This document shows, in pieces, positions 36,059 to 44,252 of a stretch of DNA of 64,000 bases. Made by a program: the position numbers and the translations under genes. A model generated the notes under the pieces. The model saw only the letters and a list, made by a program, of their open reading frames with translations. It did not search any database and was not told the origin of the DNA. Numbering within the stretch: position 1 is the first letter of the stretch; every line of letters starts with the position of its first letter. Origin of the DNA: an uncultured Clostridium sp. (GTDB lineage Bacteria; Bacillota; Clostridia; TANB77; CAG-508); NCBI GenBank assembly GCA_900553015.1, contig USBY01000004.1:1-64000 (forward strand), written 5' to 3'.

Positions 36059-36091
36059 ATAAAAGATAAAAGTTTTTCTGAAGGAGATAAA

Positions 36092-36703
36092 ATGTTTAAT
36101 TTAAAAGGAAATGTATGCATTTTAGGAGATAGTATTGTCTATGGTGCGTGGGATGAAGAAAAACACGGATATGTAAATAGATTAAGGGAAGATTTAAAGG
36201 AAAATAATCAAGTAGAGAATGTATATGGACTCGGAATTCCTGGAGAGACAACAGCAGGATTATTAAAAAGGCTTGATACAGAATTACAACCTAGAACTCC
36301 TAATACAATAATAGTTGGCATTGGAATAAATGATACTATCTATATTAAAAATAAGCAACAAGAGTCAATAAATATAAAAGAATTTATAAGTAATATTAGC
36401 AAAATTATTGCTATCGCAACCACATATACAAACAACATTCTAATGCTAGGATTGACAAAGGTAATTGAAGAACGTACAACTCCGATTTTATGGAATGATA
36501 ATGAAATGTATTTTAATGATACCATAAAAAAATATGATATTGCTCTTGAGGATTATTGTAATATGAATAAGGTTCAATATTTAAAATTGTTTGATTTATT
36601 ACAACAAACTGATTTTTCTGATGATGGAATACATCCAAACGAAAAAGGTCATGAAAAAATATATAAAGCCATAAAATTGAAAGGAGAAAAATATGATTTA
36701 TAA
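36092..36703 (+). CDS. SGNH/GDSL hydrolase family protein
   Basis: This 203-residue esterase or lipase has block I ILGDSIVYGAWDE (Ser nucleophile near residue 11), block III IVGIGINDT with Gly and Asn, and block V DDGIHPNEKGH with the Asp-His pair near the C-terminus. It is cytoplasmic, without a signal peptide. Substrate unknown. It overlaps the cupin gene by 11 bases. Confidence 0.88.
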   Translation: MFNLKGNVCILGDSIVYGAWDEEKHGYVNRLREDLKENNQVENVYGLGIPGETTAGLLKRLDTELQPRTPNTIIVGIGINDTIYIKNKQQESINIKEFISNISKIIAIATTYTNNILMLGLTKVIEERTTPILWNDNEMYFNDTIKKYDIALEDYCNMNKVQYLKLFDLLQQTDFSDDGIHPNEKGHEKIYKAIKLKGEKYDL

Positions 36704-37022
36704 ATATAATGAAGCTAAAAAAAGAAATGTTGGAGACAATATGCAAATTACTGATTTATATCCTGTAAAGGATATGCCAATAGATTTTGTTATTGGTGAA
36801 TTGAATGGATTTCATGGAACGTTCTGCAATACAAAAAGTAATAAGTATTATTTTATATTAGAAGGAACTGCGAAAGTACAAATAGGAGAAGAAGTAAGTG
36901 AAGTTAATAAAGGAGACTTTATAGAAATACCTATTAATATGCCTCACAGCATTGATGGAAATGTTAAATTTGCGATTATGTGTACACCATCATTCGATAT
37001 AGAAAGTGAAAAAGTCTTATAG
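36693..37022 (+). CDS. cupin domain-containing protein
   Basis: This 109-residue single-cupin protein has the two cupin-like strands KYYFILEGTAKVQIGEEVSEV and KGDFIEIPINMPHSI (each shown in part). Metal ligands are incomplete, so it may be a binding protein or an isomerase-like sugar enzyme. It starts inside the SGNH gene behind AAAGGAGA, which indicates translational coupling. Confidence 0.75.
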   Translation: MIYKYNEAKKRNVGDNMQITDLYPVKDMPIDFVIGELNGFHGTFCNTKSNKYYFILEGTAKVQIGEEVSEVNKGDFIEIPINMPHSIDGNVKFAIMCTPSFDIESEKVL

Positions 37023-37080
37023 GAAGTTATGATATTAAGATATAAAAATATAATGAAAGAGGTATTTTTAGAAGAATAAT

Positions 37081-37719
37081 ATGGAAGAATTAGATCTAAT
37101 AAAAATTTTATGGGATTACATGGATTTAAAACAACAACCTGAGAAATCAGATTGTATAATTGTACTAGGATGTAGTGATACAAGTTTAGTAGATATTGCA
37201 GTAGATTTATATTGCAAAAAATATTCTGACAAAATTTTTTTTTGTGGAGGTTTGGGAAAAATAACTAAAAACATATGGAATGAAACAGAAGCTGACAAAT
37301 TTGCAAAACTTGCAATAGAAAAGGGAATTCCAAAAGAAAGCATATACATAGAGAATAAATCTACAAATACTGGAGATAATTTTAGATTTGCTAAAAAACT
37401 TATGCAAGATGTAGGGTTAAATATACAAACATGTTTAATTGTCTGTAAACCATATGATGCAAGAAGAAATGATGCTACATTTAGAAAAATACTTCCGGAA
37501 ATGAAGGGTATTTTTATTACAAGTGAAGTATCATGTGAAGAATACTATAAAACTCATTCTAAAGAATGGATTGATGTTTTAGTAGGAGATATTCAACGAA
37601 TGAAAGTGTATCCAGAATTAGGGTGGCAAGTTAAAGTGGATATACCTATTAAAGTATGGCAAGCATATGAAGAGCTCGTAAAAAGAGGTTATGATAAATA
37701 TATAATACAAGAAAAATAG
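37081..37719 (+). CDS. YdcF family protein (DUF218)
   Basis: This 212-residue protein belongs to the YdcF/ElyC/SanA (DUF218) group. It has DCIIVLGCSDTS near residue 22, KIFFCGGLGKITKN near 52, and IYIENKSTNTGDNFRFAKKL (the conserved E-x-x-S-x-x-T-x-x-N). No transmembrane segment is seen, so it is a cytoplasmic type with an unknown nucleotide-like or SAM-like ligand. Its ribosome site is weak. It sits between the cupin and VOC-HD genes. Confidence 0.8.
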   Translation: MEELDLIKILWDYMDLKQQPEKSDCIIVLGCSDTSLVDIAVDLYCKKYSDKIFFCGGLGKITKNIWNETEADKFAKLAIEKGIPKESIYIENKSTNTGDNFRFAKKLMQDVGLNIQTCLIVCKPYDARRNDATFRKILPEMKGIFITSEVSCEEYYKTHSKEWIDVLVGDIQRMKVYPELGWQVKVDIPIKVWQAYEELVKRGYDKYIIQEK

Positions 37720-37749
37720 TAATATTGATAAATCAAAAAGGAGGAAAAA

Positions 37750-38904
37750 ATGTTTAATGTAGTACATGTTGCAATAAGTGTAAGCAATATAGGAAGAAGT
37801 ATAGAATTTTATAAAAGAATTGGATTTAAAGAATTTAAATCTTGGGATGCAGAAGATGAGAGCATAAAAATAAGAATGTTAAAATTAAATGATTTTATAT
37901 TAGAAATATTTTGCTATACAAATTATATAGAATTACCTAAAACTGCTAATTCTACAGCAACAGATTTGCCTGTACTTGGTACAAAACATTTTGCTTTAGG
38001 AGTATCAAATATTGAAAAGGCTAAAAGATGGGTGTTGGAAAACAAAATTGCAGATGAAGTAACTATAAATGTTGGTAGATTAGGCAAGCCATATTTCTTT
38101 ATAAAAGATCCAGATGGAATCTTAGTAGAAATAATAGAGAATGATATACCTAAAACAGATTTACCAGATACATCAAAACAAGAAATAGCTAAAATAATAA
38201 AAAATGTCAGTGATACAGGTTTTTATGCTAAAAATAGATTCCATTCTATAGAGCATATAGCAAAAGTTGTTTTGTTTTCATATTTGTTAGGAAAAGAAGA
38301 AAAATTAACAGAAGAAGAGATGAAACTATTATTAGTATCAGCAGCTTTTCATGATTGTGGTAGAAATGGAAACGATGGAGAAAATGAGCATGCCGAAGCA
38401 GGAGCTAAAATTGCAGGAGAATATTTCACAAAAAATTTAACTAATCCATTTAATATAAATGAAGAGGATATACCAATAATACAAGTAGTAATACACTATC
38501 ATGAACATAAAGAACAAGAATTGGGAAAATTAAATAAAGATGGAATACTATTTTTAATTAAAAAATACAATGCACCTAGTGATAAAATAAGTGAAATAGA
38601 AAATTTATGTATGTTATTAAAGGATGCAGATGCTTTAGATAGAGAAAGATTTGCAACATATGGAAAATTGGATCCAAAATATTTAAGAAGTAAAAGTGCA
38701 AAAACACCACAGATGTTAAAATATGCAAAAGAGATTAACCAAGCTGTTGCGGAAGAAATATTAAAGAAGATTTATGGAATAGAAAATATAAAAGAAGAAA
38801 TTGATAGTGTCAAATTATTAGAAGAGTTAAAAATAAAAAAAGTTGAAATGCTAGGTGAAGAGACTAGATTATGTGTAGAAGAAATTTTAGATTTATTATT
38901 TTAA
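37750..38904 (+). CDS. VOC (glyoxalase-like) and HD domain fusion protein
   Basis: This 384-residue protein joins two enzyme domains. Residues 1-135 have the vicinal oxygen chelate fold, with VHVAISVSNIGRSIEFYKRI and KPYFFIKDPDGILVEIIE (each in part). From about residue 165 an HD phosphohydrolase domain follows, with HSIEHIAKVV, AAFHDCGRNGNDGENEHAEAG and LLKDADALDRERF. The combination suggests a bifunctional enzyme or substrate channel. AGGAGG precedes the ATG. The histidine phosphatase gene follows after 11 bases. Confidence 0.8.
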   Translation: MFNVVHVAISVSNIGRSIEFYKRIGFKEFKSWDAEDESIKIRMLKLNDFILEIFCYTNYIELPKTANSTATDLPVLGTKHFALGVSNIEKAKRWVLENKIADEVTINVGRLGKPYFFIKDPDGILVEIIENDIPKTDLPDTSKQEIAKIIKNVSDTGFYAKNRFHSIEHIAKVVLFSYLLGKEEKLTEEEMKLLLVSAAFHDCGRNGNDGENEHAEAGAKIAGEYFTKNLTNPFNINEEDIPIIQVVIHYHEHKEQELGKLNKDGILFLIKKYNAPSDKISEIENLCMLLKDADALDRERFATYGKLDPKYLRSKSAKTPQMLKYAKEINQAVAEEILKKIYGIENIKEEIDSVKLLEELKIKKVEMLGEETRLCVEEILDLLF

Positions 38905-38915
38905 GGGAGAATATT

Positions 38916-39527
38916 ATGAAAATTTATCTAATAAGGCATAGTGAATCAATAGATGACATAGAAGATTGCTATGGTGGAATTGCAGATTTTGACTTAAGTG
39001 AAAATGGCATTAAAAAAGTAGAACAATATGAAATAGAAAACTTAGGAATAGAGAAAATATATACGAGTCCATATAAAAGAGCATATCAAACTGCTAAAAT
39101 ATTAAATAAAAAGTTAAATGTAGATTTAGAAATTATAGATAATATAAGAGAATGCAATTCTTATGGAATTTTATCTGGAGTAAATAAGGAAAAAGCTAAA
39201 AAAATATTTAGTTATGTTTTCGATATGCCAAAATATAAAAATACGGGTTACTATTTAGGTACAAGTTTTTTGGGTGGAGAAGATATAAATGAATTTGACA
39301 AACGTGTAAAAGAGGGCATAACAGAGATTATAAGTAAAAGTAAAGAATTAAATACTATAGCTATTGTAACACATGGTGGTGTATATAGAAGTATTTATAA
39401 AAACATTCTTAAAGTGGATAAGAAACTAGATCAAATGGATGATTTAGCTACTACAGAACTTAAATATAATAATGGCAAGTTTGAGATTATAAATAAACAG
39501 GGAATAGTATTTGGAGAAACAATATAA
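38916..39527 (+). CDS. histidine phosphatase family protein
   Basis: This 203-residue protein has the phosphohistidine motif YLIRHSESIDDIED near the start and IYTSPYKRAYQTAKIL. The second catalytic His is in IVTHGGVYRS. It belongs to the cobC/phosphoglycerate mutase-like superfamily; the substrate is unknown. The ATG at 38916 has AAGGGAG upstream; the longer frame overlaps the VOC-HD gene. A terminator at 39543 closes the unit. Confidence 0.87.
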   Translation: MKIYLIRHSESIDDIEDCYGGIADFDLSENGIKKVEQYEIENLGIEKIYTSPYKRAYQTAKILNKKLNVDLEIIDNIRECNSYGILSGVNKEKAKKIFSYVFDMPKYKNTGYYLGTSFLGGEDINEFDKRVKEGITEIISKSKELNTIAIVTHGGVYRSIYKNILKVDKKLDQMDDLATTELKYNNGKFEIINKQGIVFGETI

Positions 39528-39542
39528 ACTAAAATACTTTTT

Positions 39543-39580
39543 AGCCGAACTTTGGTTAGTATACTAAGGTTTGGCTTTTT
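39543..39580 (+). terminator. intrinsic terminator
   Basis: AGCCGAAC near 39543 pairs with GTTTGGCT near 39568-39575 with inner pairing, followed by TTTTT. Confidence 0.7.
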
Positions 39581-39614
39581 ATATATGTTATCAGTATAGT
39601 TTAATAAAAAAATA

Positions 39615-39643
39615 TTTACTTTAAAAAAATATGGTGGTAAAAT
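39615..39643 (+). promoter_or_regulatory. promoter of the polysaccharide deacetylase gene
   Basis: TTTACT at 39615-39620, a 17-base spacer and TAAAAT at 39638-39643. A 7-bp leader hairpin (39652-39658 with 39672-39678) follows. Confidence 0.5.
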
Positions 39644-39746
39644 ATAGTTTCTACAGAAAAAAGCTGATAAATTCTGTAAAATAATTTTTATGGAGGAGGA
39701 TAGTAGTTACTTACGTTATAATTTTCAGCAGAAAGGGAGCATAAAT

Positions 39747-40901
39747 ATGGCGATGTCTAAAGGAAGAAGACGGAGGAGAAAGTCTATAAGATTTGGACGG
39801 GTTGTAGGAGTTATTATCGCATTACTAGCAATAATATTATTATTTTCGCCACTGTCAATGGAAGATAAAACTATCGAAGTTGGAACAGAATTTAATGATG
39901 AACCTACAATAAAATACCTTGGTTTTAATGTTTCTAAAGATGTTAAAATTACTGGTAATGTTGATACCTCTAAAGTAGGCGAATATAAAATAACTTACAA
40001 ATGGGGATTAAAATCTGCTACAAGAACTATAAATGTAGTAGATACTACTGCACCAGTTATTGATATGCAGGGTGGTAGCACACTGTATGTTGATAATTTT
40101 AACAACTTAGAAAGTTTGGACCCTGGGGTTATAGTAACTGACAACTATGATGAAGATGTTAAAGCAAAACGCGAAAGACATAAGATTAGTGATTCTGAAT
40201 ATGAATTCGTGTATACTGCAACAGATTCATCAGGAAACATTGCTATAGCAAAAAGAATAATTTTGAAGGCAACCGGAGTAATTTATTTAACATTTGATGA
40301 TGGACCATCAAATGTTACTCCAGAAATTCTGGATATTCTTAAAGAGAATGACGTAAAAGCGACATTTTTTATTGTGAATTATTCAGAAGAGGACAAGAGT
40401 AAGATTCAAAGAATTATAGATGAAGGTCATACTCTTGGGTTACATGGTTTGTCTCATGATTATGCTACAATTTATTCGTCGGTAGATGCAATTACAGAGA
40501 ATTTCATTGGATTGCAGAAGAAAGTAATGAATGATTTCGATTATAATGCAATATACATAAGATTCCCTGGAGGAGCATCTAATACCATCAGCAAGAACTA
40601 TTGCGATGGTGTAATGACAGCAGCAACCAGTAAAGTAGAGCAAGAAGGCTTTACGTATTATGATTGGAATGTTGATGTAGACGATGCAGGAAGTGCAAGG
40701 ACAACAAACAAAATTTACGAAAATTTTGTAGCAGGAATTGCACCAAAGCGCGAAAATGTTGTACTAATGCATGATGGATATGGACATCAACCAACAGCAG
40801 ATGCTTTGCAGGAAATTATAGACTATGCAAAAGAGAATGGATATGTGTTTTCAGCAATTACTGAGGATACTATTCCAGTTCAGCATGGTGTGAATAACTG
40901 A
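39747..40901 (+). CDS. polysaccharide deacetylase with Ig-like domains
   Basis: This 384-residue membrane-anchored enzyme has a basic N-terminus, a transmembrane helix (about residues 18-36) and one or two Ig-like DUF5011-type repeats (KITGNVDTSKVGEYKITYKW, DTTAPVI). A NodB catalytic domain follows, with YLTFDDGPSNVTP, HGLSHDY (metal His pair), IRFPGGASN and VVLMHDGYG in slightly changed form. It probably deacetylates peptidoglycan or another surface glycan. The ATG at 39747 follows AAAGGGAG. Its base composition is a little more G+C-rich than that of its neighbours. Confidence 0.88.
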   Translation: MAMSKGRRRRRKSIRFGRVVGVIIALLAIILLFSPLSMEDKTIEVGTEFNDEPTIKYLGFNVSKDVKITGNVDTSKVGEYKITYKWGLKSATRTINVVDTTAPVIDMQGGSTLYVDNFNNLESLDPGVIVTDNYDEDVKAKRERHKISDSEYEFVYTATDSSGNIAIAKRIILKATGVIYLTFDDGPSNVTPEILDILKENDVKATFFIVNYSEEDKSKIQRIIDEGHTLGLHGLSHDYATIYSSVDAITENFIGLQKKVMNDFDYNAIYIRFPGGASNTISKNYCDGVMTAATSKVEQEGFTYYDWNVDVDDAGSARTTNKIYENFVAGIAPKRENVVLMHDGYGHQPTADALQEIIDYAKENGYVFSAITEDTIPVQHGVNN

Positions 40902-40911
40902 AGAGCTAAAC

Positions 40912-40950
40912 AAAAGAAACATGATAATGCGATTATTGTGTTTCTTTTGC
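40912..40950 (+). terminator. terminator after the deacetylase gene
   Basis: A 17-bp stem with G-U pairs, 40912-40928 with 40932-40948, runs into TTTT. Confidence 0.8.
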
Positions 40951-40993
40951 CATATTGACATGTAGACGAAGCTAAAATAACTTTATAAGATTA

Positions 40994-41022
40994 TTGCATT
41001 TCTGATTAACTTGTGATAAAAC
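40994..41022 (+). promoter_or_regulatory. candidate promoter before the HIT-like gene
   Basis: TTGCAT at 40994-40999, a 17-base spacer and TAAAAC at 41017-41022. Confidence 0.4.
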
Positions 41023-41040
41023 ACAAATATGGAGGAAAAA

Positions 41041-41562
41041 ATGAATAATTTTAACGAAGATATGCTTACTGGCAATACTAAAGAGGCCATAGACATTTTG
41101 GGTAGAAAATGGAAATATGAATGTATGAGCTGTGCTATTGCTAAAGGAGAATTAGAGCTTCCTGGAGGACTAATATATGAAGATGAATATATTACTGTTG
41201 GAGCTGATACAGAAATTCCATTGAATGGTTTTATTATAATTGCAACTAAACGTCATGTTAATTCTATTGCAAATTTAAATACAATAGAAAGACATGAATT
41301 GATAGATTATATTGCAAGGATAATAGAGGCATTAAGAGAGCTTAATATAGTTCACGAAGTAACGATAGTGCAAGAAGAAAGGTCAAAACATTTACATGTA
41401 TGGATTTTTCCATGTCATAAAAAATATAAGGAAATGTTTGGAAAAGGCGTAGGAGCAATTAAAGATACATGTGAATACGTAAAAAATAACGCAAGTGATG
41501 AAGACATACAGCAATGTTTAAACACTGTACAAAAATTAAAAGAATATTTTAAGGAGGTATAA
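41041..41562 (+). CDS. HIT-like family protein
   Basis: This 173-residue protein has CMSCAIAKGELELPGG near the start, GFIIIATKRHVNSI in the middle and the histidine motif SKHLHVWIFPCHKKY. This is the HxHxxxx pattern of HIT/GalT nucleotide hydrolases and transferases. The start is the ATG at 41041, since GGAGG lies just upstream inside a false longer start. The HD gene follows by three bases, so the two products may act on the same nucleotide. Confidence 0.78.
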   Translation: MNNFNEDMLTGNTKEAIDILGRKWKYECMSCAIAKGELELPGGLIYEDEYITVGADTEIPLNGFIIIATKRHVNSIANLNTIERHELIDYIARIIEALRELNIVHEVTIVQEERSKHLHVWIFPCHKKYKEMFGKGVGAIKDTCEYVKNNASDEDIQQCLNTVQKLKEYFKEV

Positions 41563-41565
41563 GGA

Positions 41566-42249
41566 ATGAGAGAGTTGAAGCAAGAAATTTCTAAGTATAT
41601 TGGAAATGAGGTATATGGAATAGAGAATGAAATATCTTATGTAGAGGACAAAGTGTTACCTCTATATGATACCAATATTGGAGGTCATGATAGAGATCAT
41701 ATAGTAACAGTAATATTAAGATCTTTTGAGATAATGGCAGAGTTTAAATTGGCATTGAATCCAAAGATTGTACTAATAACTGCTGCTTATCATGATATTG
41801 GATATAAAAAGGATCCAGACAATCATGAGCAAGTTTCAAGCGAGATGTTCTTGGCAGATAAGGAAATTCAAAAATTCCTTGAGCCAGAAGAAGTTAAAAT
41901 TACTGCAGAAGCAATTGTTGACCATAGAGCAAGCCTAGAATATGAGGCAAGAAGTGAATATGGTAAGTTGGTATCTTCTGCTGATAGAGAAACTTCTGTA
42001 GAGAATATGTTAAAACGTTCTTTCTTATACCAAGCAGATAAGCACGCTGACGAAAATCCATCAGTAGAACAGATTATCGAATATTCTTTTAAAAAATTGA
42101 CTAAGAAGTTTGGTAAAGATGGATATGCGAAAATGTATTATCCAGACAAGAAGTATACTGATTATTTATCAGAGATGCAAGACTTACTTGATAATAAGCA
42201 AAAATTCATCGAAAGAGAAATGAAGTTTGTACCTTTATTAAATAAGTAA
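41566..42249 (+). CDS. HD domain-containing phosphohydrolase
   Basis: This 227-residue HD protein has GGHDRDHIVTV near residue 37, AAYHDIGYKKDPDNHEQVSSE with the HD pair near residue 68, IVDHRAS near 122, and SSADRET. These His and Asp residues fit a YedJ/YpgQ-like HD fold. AGGAGG precedes the ATG. Substrate unknown. A bidirectional terminator separates it from the convergent zeta-like gene. Confidence 0.82.
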   Translation: MRELKQEISKYIGNEVYGIENEISYVEDKVLPLYDTNIGGHDRDHIVTVILRSFEIMAEFKLALNPKIVLITAAYHDIGYKKDPDNHEQVSSEMFLADKEIQKFLEPEEVKITAEAIVDHRASLEYEARSEYGKLVSSADRETSVENMLKRSFLYQADKHADENPSVEQIIEYSFKKLTKKFGKDGYAKMYYPDKKYTDYLSEMQDLLDNKQKFIEREMKFVPLLNK

Positions 42250-42254
42250 AAATT

Positions 42255-42299
42255 AAAAATGGGATCACAATAGGTTTAACTATTTGTGGTCCCATTTTT
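42255..42299. terminator. bidirectional terminator between convergent genes
   Basis: A long stem (42255-42273 with 42280-42299) has A/T runs on both sides, so it can end transcription from both the HD gene (plus) and the zeta-like gene (minus). Confidence 0.8.
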
Positions 42300-42317
42300 G
42301 CCAGAATTATGAACAAG

Positions 42318-43166
42318 TTAGAACGAAAAGTACATATCATAAAGAGAAAAAATTCTTTGTATCTCTTCTTCTGTAACATTTGCTCTATTAGTGCGTTTAT
42401 TTAGCAGTAAAACTAATCTGCTAAAATATGCATCATAATTTGGACGAGGTGTCTCTAATTGAGCCGAAAGTTCAGGAGAATAGTCATCACATACGAACTC
42501 AAGTGGCAAGTAATTAAGTGATGGCAATCTTCTGTATACTTTAAAAAGATCTACGAGTTTCACAAGTTCCGGTAAGATCTTTAAAAAGTTATCACACTTC
42601 TTCATGTAGTTTTCATCTGGACATCTTGGAACGAAGTCTTTTCTAAAAACTTCACGCTCATATCTTTCTTCTGCAGTCAATCTGTATTCCAAAGGATGAG
42701 TTATGACCGCATACAATCCAATTTGATATGATTTTGGAATATCTGCAATCATTTTCTCAGCCTTTTCTACTCGATTGATTGAGGCAGAAAAGATAACACT
42801 ATAACCTTGCTTAAGAGCAAGATTTAAAAGTTCATCCCGAACATCCTTAGCAAAGCTAGTTGTAAGGTCTGCCGAGATTGTCCAATAATCGGACAAAATT
42901 TCCTTGATATCAGGGTGATAAACCCTAAACTCGTCAATATCAAGGGTAATAAATTCCTGATCTGGGAAATCGCATTCAATTTTGACTTCCAAACCTGTTT
43001 TTCCAGCACCGGATGGACCGGTTGCGAAAACGAAAACAGGGTTATTGCTTGCATTGACATTGGCAAATATAGAGTCTTTTATTTTCGAAAAAGCATTCCA
43101 AAATTCTGAACTACGAGCTCCTTTCTTAGAAACATTAAACTTCTGGAATAAAAATTCTTTATCCAT
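42318..43166 (-). CDS. zeta toxin-like P-loop kinase
   Basis: This 282-residue protein has the Walker A FATGPSGAGKTG at residues 47-58 and DIDEFRVYHPDIKE, like the zeta-toxin substrate loop. Zeta toxins phosphorylate UDP-N-acetylglucosamine and are normally held by an epsilon antitoxin. No antitoxin-sized gene lies on either side. The ATG follows AAGGAGG and a consensus minus-strand promoter. The gene is more G+C-rich than the window, consistent with transfer. It may be a non-toxic kinase of this superfamily. Confidence 0.75.
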   Translation of the reverse strand: MDKEFLFQKFNVSKKGARSSEFWNAFSKIKDSIFANVNASNNPVFVFATGPSGAGKTGLEVKIECDFPDQEFITLDIDEFRVYHPDIKEILSDYWTISADLTTSFAKDVRDELLNLALKQGYSVIFSASINRVEKAEKMIADIPKSYQIGLYAVITHPLEYRLTAEERYEREVFRKDFVPRCPDENYMKKCDNFLKILPELVKLVDLFKVYRRLPSLNYLPLEFVCDDYSPELSAQLETPRPNYDAYFSRLVLLLNKRTNRANVTEEEIQRIFSLYDMYFSF

Positions 43167-43195
43167 TATTCAGCCCTCCTTATTAAGATAATTTA

Positions 43196-43224
43196 ATTAT
43201 AAGGCGAACTATAAGTTATGTCAA
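43196..43224 (-). promoter_or_regulatory. full-consensus promoter of the zeta-like gene
   Basis: On the minus strand TTGACA (43219-43224), a 17-base spacer and TATAAT (43196-43201): an exact sigma-A consensus. Confidence 0.8.
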
Positions 43225-43232
43225 CGAATACG

Positions 43233-43261
43233 TTGCAAACTAGATATTTTTAAGGTATAAT
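43233..43261 (+). promoter_or_regulatory. promoter of the PHP gene at 43291
   Basis: TTGCAA at 43233-43238, a 17-base spacer and TATAAT at 43256-43261. It is divergent from the zeta-like promoter 10 bases away. Confidence 0.6.
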
Positions 43262-43290
43262 ATATTATCTAAAGAGATAGGAGGAAATAT

Positions 43291-44139
43291 ATGAAAATAG
43301 ATTTACATATGCATACAACAGCCTCAGATGGAGAATATTCACCAACAGAAGTTGTAAAAATGGTAAAAGAAAAGGGACTAGAGATATTTGCAATAACAGA
43401 TCATGATACTACAAGTGGTGTAGATGAGGCGTTAGAAGAAGCAAATAGACAAGGCCTACGTTTAATTCCAGGAATTGAATTTTCAGCTAAAGATAATGAA
43501 GCTAAAAAAGTACACATACTAGGATATAATTTGGATTATAGAAATCCTGACTTTATTGCAATATATAAAAGTTATACTGATGATAGAAATAGGAGAAATA
43601 ATGAATTTATACAAAAATTTAATGAATTAGGAATTAATATAACATTAGAAGATGTAAAAAAATATGCTAAAAATGTAAATATTCGTAAACCAGAATTTGC
43701 AAAGGCTTTGCTAGAAAAGGGTTATATTGCAGATGAAGAAGAAGCATATACAAAATATTTAAATCAAGAACCGTTTAAAAGTATAAAAAGGGAAAAAGGT
43801 GAAATGAGTCCTAAAGAAGTAATTGAGACAATCAAGAGATTTGGAGGAACAGCAGTATTAGCACACCCATACACTTTAGAATTAGAGGAAGAAAATCTAA
43901 TAAGAAAAATAGAAGAATTTATCAGTTATGGACTTGAGGGAATGGAATGTTTTCATTCTAGACAAACTAAAGAGCAAATGGAAGAATATGAAAAAATTGC
44001 GAATAGTTATAATCTAATAATAACTGTAGGTAGTGATTTTCATGGACCAAACGTTCATCCAAATATCGAGATAGGAACAGGTAAAAATAATAATATTGTA
44101 GATGCAAGAGTAAAAAATATAGAAAAAATAATTGGTTAA
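43291..44139 (+). CDS. PHP domain-containing phosphoesterase (RNase AM-like)
   Basis: This 282-residue protein has KIDLHMHTTASDGEYSPTE at the start, AITDHDTTSGVDEAL near residue 36, VLAHPYTLELE and TVGSDFHGPNVHP. All PHP metal motifs are present. The start and length match YciV/TrpH-type PHP proteins, which hydrolyse 3',5'-nucleotide bisphosphates and trim 5' ends of RNA. AGGAGG precedes the ATG. It is related to the PHP gene at 35140. Confidence 0.9.
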   Translation: MKIDLHMHTTASDGEYSPTEVVKMVKEKGLEIFAITDHDTTSGVDEALEEANRQGLRLIPGIEFSAKDNEAKKVHILGYNLDYRNPDFIAIYKSYTDDRNRRNNEFIQKFNELGINITLEDVKKYAKNVNIRKPEFAKALLEKGYIADEEEAYTKYLNQEPFKSIKREKGEMSPKEVIETIKRFGGTAVLAHPYTLELEEENLIRKIEEFISYGLEGMECFHSRQTKEQMEEYEKIANSYNLIITVGSDFHGPNVHPNIEIGTGKNNNIVDARVKNIEKIIG

Positions 44140-44167
44140 AACTTATATAATTTTTTATATAAGTTTT
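44138..44167 (+). terminator. terminator after the PHP gene
   Basis: A perfect 13-bp stem (44138-44150 with 44155-44167) and T-run. The stem begins at the stop codon. Confidence 0.8.
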
Positions 44168-44199
44168 TCTTTTGTTATAAATGAGTAATATCTAATCAA

Positions 44200-44228
44200 T
44201 TGATATTTAATTATGCATGTTGTATAAT
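44200..44228 (+). promoter_or_regulatory. promoter of the queuosine salvage gene
   Basis: TTGATA at 44200-44205, a 17-base spacer and TATAAT at 44223-44228. Confidence 0.65.
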
Positions 44229-44252
44229 TAGGCTACAAAAGGAGCAAATAAG

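Noticed and set aside
41041..43166. Toxin-antitoxin pair between the HD gene and the zeta-like gene
   Set aside because: The genes converge and are separated by a terminator, and the HD protein has no antitoxin features.
42318..43191. Antisense open frames over the zeta-like gene (for example 42982-43191, plus strand)
   Set aside because: They are short, lack ribosome sites and mirror the codons of the real minus-strand gene.
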